IMG/VR virus record: IMGVR_UViG_3300025110_000155
Span: 1 to 21,753 of that record
DNA from: a virus
Strand: one strand, 5' to 3'
Length of the DNA: 21,753 nucleotides
The first letter of the stretch is position 1; the number at the start of each line of letters is the position of its first letter. The notes beneath the pieces were generated by a model. The model was not told the DNA's origin and made no database searches. It was given only the letters and a program-made list of their open reading frames with translations. Shown here one piece after another: positions 12,015-19,222 of the stretch. The position numbers were made by a program, and so were the translations under genes.

Positions 12015-12447
12015 AGACGATCACATGTATCTTAAGATGGCCGAAGTAGTTGGTGAAAGATCTCGTGATAATCTTTATAAAGTTGGAGCAGTTATAGCTA
12101 ATGGTAATAAGATACTTAGTTATGGTTGGAATGGCACTCCCCATGGTATGATTAATGAAACCCGCGATGGTGCTGGAAACACTAAGTGGGAAGTCGTTCA
12201 TGCCGAAGCAAATGCTATAGCTAAATTGGCTGCTTCAACTTCTTCTTCTGAAGGTGCTACATTATATCTAACATACTCGCCTTGTAAAGAGTGTACTAAA
12301 CTCATATTACAGGCGGGTATTAAGAGACTAGTGTACGATCAAGTATACTGTAAACCTAGTAAAGAGCTAGATCTTAGAGTTCCTGACACAGAACCTTTAG
12401 AACTACTCAAGAAATATGGAGTAGAAATTGCGTCAGATAGAGATTAG
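12004..12447 (+). CDS. dCMP deaminase
   Basis: The 147-residue zinc enzyme converts dCMP to dUMP. The zinc site is H66-A-E68 (VVHAEANAIA) and C94-x-x-C97 (SPCKEC), in the order typical of deoxycytidylate deaminases. It is preceded by the substrate-binding GWNGTPHG segment. Length and motif spacing are normal for the family. It sits between primase-helicase and GIY-YIG nuclease genes with overlaps at both ends. ATG 12004 or the adjoining TTG 12001 may start it. AAAGGAG (11988-11994) is closer to optimal for TTG, and the same AAAGGAGAxAGCTTTG context precedes the TTG-started DUF1599 gene. With the dCMP-modifying enzyme it would compete for or balance the dCMP pool. Confidence 0.93.
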   Translation: MLSKDDHMYLKMAEVVGERSRDNLYKVGAVIANGNKILSYGWNGTPHGMINETRDGAGNTKWEVVHAEANAIAKLAASTSSSEGATLYLTYSPCKECTKLILQAGIKRLVYDQVYCKPSKELDLRVPDTEPLELLKKYGVEIASDRD

Positions 12448-12886
12448 AGAAGATACCCATGAAGTTGTAAAGTATCCTGAAGATATGTACTGTGTTTACT
12501 TTCATAAAGATCCGGAAACGGATAACGTAGTATACGTTGGTAAGGGTACTTTACATAGAGCATACCAGATAACTAACCGTGGTTATGACCACCATATTTG
12601 GTTGCTTGATAAGTTGTCTGTCCACAAGATACAAGATGTTGTTGTGATTAAAGGTGGACAGATGACAGATAAAGAAGCTACTGTAGTAGAATCTCATGAA
12701 ATAAAATGTTGCTTAAGGAATGGGTGTGACCTGTTTAACGTTACACATAATCCGTTCCGCAAAACTAGGAGAAATAATGCAGAACATAATAGAGTATTTA
12801 GAACAGAAAATTATAAATACACCGCAGAGGTGGGCAGTAAAGCTGGTGAACGAACACAAGCTGGATCCGAAGCGGTTAGTATATGA
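12428..12886 (+). CDS. GIY-YIG family nuclease
   Basis: The N-terminal 90 residues show the GIY-YIG fold: CVYF (residues 23-26) for the first strand, VVYVGKG (34-40) for the second, R44 shortly after, a helical middle, and a glutamate (E83 or E88) in DKEATVVESHEI for metal binding. Such nucleases include free-standing homing endonucleases and host- or self-DNA cutting phage enzymes. The start is uncertain: TTG 12428 has GGAG nearby, while ATG 12485 (residue 20) has only a poor site. The last 36 residues (from about 117) lie over the RNA polymerase start in another frame, a 110-base overlap, and look like a low-complexity polar tail (TRRNNAEHN, KAGERTQAG). Confidence 0.7.
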   Translation: MRQIEIREDTHEVVKYPEDMYCVYFHKDPETDNVVYVGKGTLHRAYQITNRGYDHHIWLLDKLSVHKIQDVVVIKGGQMTDKEATVVESHEIKCCLRNGCDLFNVTHNPFRKTRRNNAEHNRVFRTENYKYTAEVGSKAGERTQAGSEAVSI

Positions 12887-15137
12887 CGCATTAACTATAC
12901 TGCAATACCACTTCACAAAAACTTCAACTTCTGAATCAGCAACATGTAAACTTACAGCAGCTTCGGTTGCTATAGGTAAGAATGTGTTGCTTCAGAAGGG
13001 AGTAGAGCTAGGGTTTAGAGCTGACGTAACTGTTGGCGACCTAGTTCTTGAAGCGTTCTATGAATGTGGATACATAAAGATATTTAGAGCTCCAACTGAA
13101 GCTCAAATAAAATGGGAAGCTAATCCTATTGGTAAGAAGCCTTTCAGTAGAGCTCCATATATGATAGAGACCTCTGAAAAGTGGTTACAAATTGGATCAC
13201 TTCCCAGTGCCGTAGTAAACGAGTTAATACAGAACACTTCGTTTACGAAGATAAACCGTATTCATAATCTATTCCAAGAGAATGGTTACCCAGTAATAAA
13301 GCATTGGGGTTTCGATAAAGCCGAATCATTTAAAGAGTTATTAGATGAACCATTTATAGATGCAATAAACAAATTGCAGCAGACAGCTTGGACTATTGAT
13401 AGTGATATCTTAGAAGCGGTTAAGAAAAACAAACGTAAGTTTGTAACTGAAACTCTTAAAGTATCAGATGAGACCGGTAAGAACTACCGCTATTGTATAT
13501 TTGGTAACAACAAAGAGTTGGAAGGAAAAGATTTATACTGGAATGATGTGGTATTTAAACCAGATTTAGGTAATAAATCTTTAGAGAAAAGGTATTACGG
13601 AGAGTTAAGAAGATTAACTAATAAACTTCGTAATAAACCTGACAAGAAGCCATTAGTCAAAGCTCAAAAGAAATATGATAACGCTGCTACTAACTGGAAT
13701 GCTAAGCTAGTATTATTAAAGAACCGTAGTAAGTTTGATGCTTACAACATGACTGTTCAGAAAGCTGAAGCATTAGAGAATAAAATCTTTTTCCAATATG
13801 TAGATACAGATTATCGTGGTAGACTATATTACAGAGAGTCTTACTTGAACTATCAAGGTAAAGACATGGAACGTGGTCTACTTAAGTTCGCAAATGCTAA
13901 ACCAATGACTGATGAAGGATTGTATTACTTTGCAGTACATACATCCTGTACATACAATCAATCATATACGATTGATAATATACCTGAGTGGTGTGGTGCT
14001 GATTATAAGAGTCACTTGGAAAATGAAGGGTTGACAGACATCTCAGTTGATAAGATGACTATTGATGATAGAGTTAAATGGGTCTCTAACAATGAAGACT
14101 TTATCAGAAATACTTGGATCAACCGTACTATCCATGATAAAGCAGAGAAGCCTGTTAGCTTTCTTGCTTGTTGTAAAGCATGGTGTACTTTATGGGATCA
14201 ATCTCCTGAGAATGATTACTATATAAACCTTCCTATTCCTATTGATGGGTCTAATAATGGGTGGCAACACTTGGCTGCTATATCTAAAGACAAAGAAGCT
14301 GGTAAGCTCGTAGGTCTAGTTCAAACAGAAATACCTAAAGACTTTTATGTACAAACGGCTAAAGCTTTAATAGCTCGTATGCCTGAGTGGTTTGAGTCTC
14401 GTGATATGCCTATGAAACATATCCGTAAAGGTGTATCTAAACGTGGATCTATGACTAGAGCTTACAGCGCAGGTCATTTAGCCATAGCATTAAATATGTA
14501 CGCTGATTGCTACGCTGAAGGATTCCATAGTAAGTATAATATATCTATGTCAGACTGTAATGATCTATCTTTTAATCTAATTAAAGCGATAGATGAAGTT
14601 TGTCCCGGTCCGTTAGAAACTATGAGTTATCTACAAGCAATAGCAAACCACGTTATAGCAGACTTGAATGAGCCTGTTATTGAGTGGACTACTCCATCTG
14701 GATTTCCAGTACGATATGAAAATTACGTAATGGAAGATATCAAATGGAAGAGTTGGATATCGGATATGAGAATCCAACATGTCGGCAAGGAACACCGCCT
14801 TGTATACGGCAAAAAGATAGCAAGTCCTGGTGGCTTTGCTTCGGGCATAAGCCCAAACTTTATTCACAGTATGGATGCAGCTCACATGGCGTTAATTATA
14901 CACCATTGGGACGGTGATTTCGCTGCAATACATGACTCATTTTCTACTCACGGTTGTGATGTAGCTAGCTTATTAGATTTAACTAAAGAAGTATTCATTA
15001 AAATGTACGATCATGGCGATTACTATCAACATATAGCCGAGATGTTATTAATGGAGCCTGAAAAGTTTAGTTATAACTACAAGCTAGGAAATCTAAACGT
15101 AAAAGAAATCGCTAATAGCGACTATTTCTTTTCGTAA
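12777..15137 (+). CDS. T7-like single-subunit RNA polymerase
   Basis: This 786-residue DNA-dependent RNA polymerase would transcribe the later phage genes from phage-specific promoters. The catalytic set is complete: D345YRGR (T/DxxGR motif), motif A D490GSNNGWQHLAA, motif B K555RGSMTRAY563, with the same 8-residue K-to-Y distance as T7 K631-Y639, and motif C H719-D720-S in AIHDSFSTHG. The SGISPNFIHSMDAAH segment before motif C is also classic. T7's enzyme is 883 residues, so the N-terminal promoter-binding part is shorter. The start is ATG 12777, 6 bases after AGGAG. A longer frame from ATG 12720 lies in the nuclease gene without a site. It ends the rightward replication block, followed only by a 61-residue gene and a terminator. 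Confidence 0.97.
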   Translation: MQNIIEYLEQKIINTPQRWAVKLVNEHKLDPKRLVYDALTILQYHFTKTSTSESATCKLTAASVAIGKNVLLQKGVELGFRADVTVGDLVLEAFYECGYIKIFRAPTEAQIKWEANPIGKKPFSRAPYMIETSEKWLQIGSLPSAVVNELIQNTSFTKINRIHNLFQENGYPVIKHWGFDKAESFKELLDEPFIDAINKLQQTAWTIDSDILEAVKKNKRKFVTETLKVSDETGKNYRYCIFGNNKELEGKDLYWNDVVFKPDLGNKSLEKRYYGELRRLTNKLRNKPDKKPLVKAQKKYDNAATNWNAKLVLLKNRSKFDAYNMTVQKAEALENKIFFQYVDTDYRGRLYYRESYLNYQGKDMERGLLKFANAKPMTDEGLYYFAVHTSCTYNQSYTIDNIPEWCGADYKSHLENEGLTDISVDKMTIDDRVKWVSNNEDFIRNTWINRTIHDKAEKPVSFLACCKAWCTLWDQSPENDYYINLPIPIDGSNNGWQHLAAISKDKEAGKLVGLVQTEIPKDFYVQTAKALIARMPEWFESRDMPMKHIRKGVSKRGSMTRAYSAGHLAIALNMYADCYAEGFHSKYNISMSDCNDLSFNLIKAIDEVCPGPLETMSYLQAIANHVIADLNEPVIEWTTPSGFPVRYENYVMEDIKWKSWISDMRIQHVGKEHRLVYGKKIASPGGFASGISPNFIHSMDAAHMALIIHHWDGDFAAIHDSFSTHGCDVASLLDLTKEVFIKMYDHGDYYQHIAEMLLMEPEKFSYNYKLGNLNVKEIANSDYFFS

Positions 15138-15147
15138 GGAGTAGAAG

Positions 15148-15333
15148 ATGAGTGTTATTAAAATAAAACCCGATGGAGTAATTGGTATAGACCACAAAGA
15201 CATAGCCTTTATATATAAGTATGGAATAGTATTCTTAGATGAGACTGAGTTCCACTTTCCTCAATACTGGATAAAGAATTATATAAAGAAACATAGTCTT
15301 GAATATCTATATGCTCCTGAAATATGTGGGTAA
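15148..15333 (+). CDS. 61-residue hypothetical protein
   Basis: ATG 15148 follows AAGGAG (15136-15141), partly within the RNA polymerase stop region, so it is cotranscribed with the polymerase. The product has two beta-like stretches (SVIKIKPDGVIGI and IAFIYKYGIVFLD) and an aromatic, basic helical end (FPQYWIKNYIKKHSLEYLYAPE). Small and soluble, it is of unknown family. Position right after the polymerase raises the possibility that it modulates transcription, but nothing in the sequence shows it. Confidence 0.7.
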   Translation: MSVIKIKPDGVIGIDHKDIAFIYKYGIVFLDETEFHFPQYWIKNYIKKHSLEYLYAPEICG

Positions 15334-15342
15334 ATAAAAAAA

Positions 15343-15382
15343 AGGGATACCTTAGCTTACGCTTTGGTATCCCTAATTTTTT
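15343..15382. terminator. Bidirectional terminator between convergent blocks
   Basis: A 9-bp stem (15343-15351 with 15366-15374, AGGGATACC/GGTATCCCT) is capped by a second small stem. It is followed on the + strand by TAATTTTTTTT, and its upstream side is a run of A, which gives a U-run for - strand transcripts. It lies between the end of the 61-residue gene and the stop of the large - strand gene, and can stop both convergent transcription units. Confidence 0.92.
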
Positions 15383-18300
15383 TTATCCAATATCTATTTG
15401 AAGTATCCTACTATCTTGTCTTTTTACTTCTTCTACATACTTAGCTTTAGCTGAGTTATATTTACTAGAAACTTTTTTATTTCTATTTATTAAATTTACT
15501 CCTCTATCACCAATAACAGTATCAAAGAATTGTAATACTTTATTTGCAGGCATAGTAGAAATACCGGCAGACTTTTTATCCTTTATTCTTTTAGCTATTT
15601 CTGGAAACATAGCTTCAGCTTTCGCCATAGCCTGCCTTGATACACCGCTTTTATAGTCTTTAATAGACTCTTCTCTTTGACGAGGTGAAAATTCTCCAGT
15701 ATCTGCTAATGTATTAGCTAGATTCTGTAGTCCAAGATCACCATGTTTCAATCCATTATCTATTGCATATTTAGTCATGTCGTTAGTAGTATGCATTAAC
15801 CACCAGAAACCTCTGTACTCGTTATCAAGACTTATTTCTACAGGAGTATCTCCAAGATCTTTAAGTTTATTTCTAAAGTTATCGATAGTTTTTGGTGTCC
15901 AATCATTCATAAGACTATCAAAATAATTATAGTCTTCAATTGAGTTCCACCAATTCTTGTTAGCATGTTCTCTAACGCGCCTGCCTCCTGCAAGATCTGT
16001 CTTAACAGCATCCATAATAGGCAACATGTATGAGCGCTTTAGACCTCCAGCTCCTCCGTGCCAAGAATCTGTAAACATTTTATTCATCCAAGCTCCGTCA
16101 ATAGCTTGTATAATAGCTGGAATAATTCTCCCTCTTCCCCAACCTCCGGGTCTTTCATCTCTCATTGCACTTCCTGATGGAGTTGACTTGTATAGGTATA
16201 CATCACCTACACCTCTACCACTTGGCAAAACAATTCTAACACTACCTGTTTCATCTTTTTGAATAGACTCTCTAGCGCCAACAAAACTCTTAATACCAAG
16301 AGCATTCTTAACTTCCATAACTTCGTTACTTAACATAGCAACTACGTTGTTAGCTCTCAAAGCTTGACCAACTTCTTGAATACCAGGATGTATTTGAGTA
16401 TCAATAGCATCTGCTAGTGTATCATGAAGAAAGCTTACAACTTCATCTTGAACATCTACCGGTTTATTACCTATCTTCTTCCGCATTGCAGCGTTAAAGT
16501 TAGGCTCATTTATTATTTGTTGAATAGCATTAGCTTGATCTCCAACCATCACTGTATTTTTTATAGTGTCAGTAAGGTTTGCTAACATCTGTCCATAAGA
16601 TAAAGTCATAGGCGGTTTCTTAAGAAAGTTGTCTCTATCTTGTACTGCAAGTTGTAATATGCTATATAGTTGAGGAGATAAGTCAAACTCTTTATGTTGT
16701 CTAGCAAAATTACCCGCATAGACTTCTCCATTTTGAAGCATAAAATTAGCCATAGCATCTCTAAAATCTCCAGCTATCTCATTATCAGCAAGATCTTCTG
16801 GTATACCTTGTGCTTCACGATACATATCTCCGACTTTAAATGTATCTAAATTCTTAGCAGCACCTTCTCTTCTAAGTACTCCTGTTCTATAAGCTGCTTT
16901 GATACTTCCTAACGTAGCTGCAAACGAAGCAGGCCCATGAGTTAACCCGTCAACTTCTACACCTATATTAGAATGAAACACAGTATTGTTATCAAAAGCA
17001 TTTTTAAACTGATGAAGTTCGTGAGCTGCTTCAAGTAAATGTAATCCATCAATTCCCTCACTCATAGCTTTGTTCATTAATCCAGGTTCTACATTTAAAG
17101 GAGGAACACCTTGTAAATCAGGTGGTATTAATATAGCTTCTTGCGCAGCTTGATCTGGGTTTTTAGTTAAATTAATATTAGCTAATGACTTTGTATACTG
17201 AGTATCTTGCTCAGGAGTCAATAAACTATCTGCAATACCTTTACCTGCTCTAATTATAGGTCCAAACTTACCATGCCCAGGAGCGTTCCACTCATCATTA
17301 AACATTTTAATTCTGGTTTCAGGTAAATCTCTTTTAGCTCCTAAGAAATGAACAGCCATTAATTCTTTAAACATATATGTTTCATCAGAGCCTGATCGAG
17401 GATTAACAGTAGAAGGAATCATTCCTCCTGTAACAAATCTAACCCAAGGTTGAAGCTGTGGATTAAATCTTGTTTGACCTGCATGCATTCTCATAGTAAG
17501 TTCTTGTAAAACAAAGTCTAAGTAATTAGCTTTATTACTATATCTTCCCATAGTATTTAGAAATTCTAAGAATTTAGTAGCTTGCTTCTCCATTTCATAA
17601 CCTGGATCATAGCCTTCTGCTGTACCTTCACTTTCCTTCTTAGCTAATTCTCTTTTAAACTCATTGAATTGGCTAGGTCCTACTTTAAAAAGGTCACCGA
17701 CCTTAGGAATTGCATTGCCTCTCTTCATCTCAGACAGTGCAGACATCGCAAGTTGTGTAACAATCCTACGCCTAAGAGGATCGACTCTATGCGGAACTGA
17801 TCCCATGTTAAGCCGAGCTTCTTCTATTCTTGCAATACGTCTATCAACAATATTAGTTGTTTTAGTTTTAAGATATCTTGAAGCCTCTGTTTCTTGCATA
17901 ACATTAGCAGGTTCATTTCTAGGTTTTATCTCATAATTTCTAAAAGCATCTGGAGCAGATTGCTCTGCTGCCTTTAATAGTTTAATTCCAGTATCAGTTA
18001 GTTGATATTCTACAACATCATGTTTATTACGAGGATTTTTATCAAAACTACCTACACCATTATCAATTCTCTTATACATATGAGGGTTAGCTGCATGATA
18101 CATCTCTTTAGCTACAGCACCTACAACTTCAAACTGATCGTTGGTAACATCACGTTCAGTGTATTCATCAGTTGGTCTGCCTTGCATTAAGTTTTGCTCA
18201 CGCTTCCAAGCTCTATATATCTCTCTGCCTAGTTGTCCATTACCTACAGTACGTAACAAACCACCTTCATCAGTAAGCTTAACATCAGGTCCTTCTCTTG

Positions 18301-19222
18301 TAGGATCTGCTGTTTCATCTATCTCTTTATTCTGGTTAATCTCAGAAGTTGTTTGAAACTGAGCGCCATGAATAAACTTTTCAGTAGCTAATCCCATTAT
18401 AGTTGCAAACACAGGATCTACTTGCATAGCTCCATCTTGGTTTCTAGTTGAAGCGTTAAATCCTCGAGGATCAAAGAAAATACCTGTAAGTCCTAAGTCA
18501 GTTGTTACAGTTTTAGTTTGTACATCTTTATTAAGAGTTTCTGCAAATGAAGTTTGCTCTCCTCTTCCTTGGTCTATTGCAGTTTTCCATTGAGCCTTCT
18601 CAGCTATGTCTGCAACGTTACCTTTTTGAGTAAGATAAGCTCCTTGAACCGTTGAACCACTAGCTTCTTTAGCTTGAGACTCTGTTAACCCAGCTTTAAT
18701 ATAATCATCTTCTAATATTTTAGAATGCAATAAATTTATAAACATTCTACCTCTTTTGATAGATAGACCAAAGCCATCATTAAGCACAGTGTCATGATCT
18801 GTAACACCAACGTTTCTATCCTGCCATCGTCTGTTGTCAGGTGGAAGAACATCAGGTCTTATTTCAGAAAAAGCTGGAAACCTAGCCTCTTCTCTAGTTT
18901 GAGCCATAGCTTCTGCGTATTTCTGCTGTTCAATCTCTTGTCTACGTTGTTCTTCTAAAGCTCTAGCGTCTGTACCTTCTATTGAAGTAGCTGAACTAAT
19001 ACCTACAGGAGCACGATCAACTGCAAATTTGTTTTCAGTTTGACCGAATGTAGAATCTACTAATCCTAAACTTGGAGGTCCACCTTCTTGTAATTGTTCT
19101 ATTGGTTGCGTAAGCAAGTTTCCCTTAAGCTTATCAGAAAGTTTCATACGCTTTACGTTTCGAACAACTTCAGCCTTAGCTTCTTCTGTTAAAGCTCCTT
19201 GTGGATTTACTCTTATTGCCAT
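15383..19222 (-). CDS. Candidate virion RNA polymerase (N4 vRNAP-like domain), 1279 residues
   Basis: A very large protein, mostly hydrophilic, with no membrane span. Residues 1-550 match nothing I know. From about 570 on, single-subunit RNA polymerase motifs appear in order. First is a stretch ending in FNPQLQPWVRF (586-596) that could stand for the T/DxxGR region. Next come motif A D758 in VEVDGLTHGPASFAATLGS, motif B K868KPPMTLSY876G, an IIPAIIQAIDGAWM segment (1033-1046) like the APNFVHSQDGSHL of T7, and motif C D1071 in LPIMDAVKTD. K868-Y876 is the T7/N4 distance, and A to B is 110 residues. Motif C lacks the usual histidine (M1070). In N4 such an enzyme is packed in the capsid and injected to transcribe early genes. 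ATG 19222 has a GGAG site within the preceding gene, 10-base overlap. It ends at the convergent terminator. Confidence 0.72.
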   Translation of the reverse strand: MAIRVNPQGALTEEAKAEVVRNVKRMKLSDKLKGNLLTQPIEQLQEGGPPSLGLVDSTFGQTENKFAVDRAPVGISSATSIEGTDARALEEQRRQEIEQQKYAEAMAQTREEARFPAFSEIRPDVLPPDNRRWQDRNVGVTDHDTVLNDGFGLSIKRGRMFINLLHSKILEDDYIKAGLTESQAKEASGSTVQGAYLTQKGNVADIAEKAQWKTAIDQGRGEQTSFAETLNKDVQTKTVTTDLGLTGIFFDPRGFNASTRNQDGAMQVDPVFATIMGLATEKFIHGAQFQTTSEINQNKEIDETADPTREGPDVKLTDEGGLLRTVGNGQLGREIYRAWKREQNLMQGRPTDEYTERDVTNDQFEVVGAVAKEMYHAANPHMYKRIDNGVGSFDKNPRNKHDVVEYQLTDTGIKLLKAAEQSAPDAFRNYEIKPRNEPANVMQETEASRYLKTKTTNIVDRRIARIEEARLNMGSVPHRVDPLRRRIVTQLAMSALSEMKRGNAIPKVGDLFKVGPSQFNEFKRELAKKESEGTAEGYDPGYEMEKQATKFLEFLNTMGRYSNKANYLDFVLQELTMRMHAGQTRFNPQLQPWVRFVTGGMIPSTVNPRSGSDETYMFKELMAVHFLGAKRDLPETRIKMFNDEWNAPGHGKFGPIIRAGKGIADSLLTPEQDTQYTKSLANINLTKNPDQAAQEAILIPPDLQGVPPLNVEPGLMNKAMSEGIDGLHLLEAAHELHQFKNAFDNNTVFHSNIGVEVDGLTHGPASFAATLGSIKAAYRTGVLRREGAAKNLDTFKVGDMYREAQGIPEDLADNEIAGDFRDAMANFMLQNGEVYAGNFARQHKEFDLSPQLYSILQLAVQDRDNFLKKPPMTLSYGQMLANLTDTIKNTVMVGDQANAIQQIINEPNFNAAMRKKIGNKPVDVQDEVVSFLHDTLADAIDTQIHPGIQEVGQALRANNVVAMLSNEVMEVKNALGIKSFVGARESIQKDETGSVRIVLPSGRGVGDVYLYKSTPSGSAMRDERPGGWGRGRIIPAIIQAIDGAWMNKMFTDSWHGGAGGLKRSYMLPIMDAVKTDLAGGRRVREHANKNWWNSIEDYNYFDSLMNDWTPKTIDNFRNKLKDLGDTPVEISLDNEYRGFWWLMHTTNDMTKYAIDNGLKHGDLGLQNLANTLADTGEFSPRQREESIKDYKSGVSRQAMAKAEAMFPEIAKRIKDKKSAGISTMPANKVLQFFDTVIGDRGVNLINRNKKVSSKYNSAKAKYVEEVKRQDSRILQIDIG

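Noticed and set aside
12720-12776. Longer RNA polymerase start at ATG 12720
   Set aside because: It lies inside the nuclease gene without a ribosome binding site, while ATG 12777 has AGGAG at good spacing and begins a typical helical N-terminus.
15957-18356. Several + strand frames of 60-100 codons opposite the large - strand gene
   Set aside because: They lack ribosome binding sites and recognisable domains, and the - strand reading carries ordered polymerase motifs throughout, so these are shadows.
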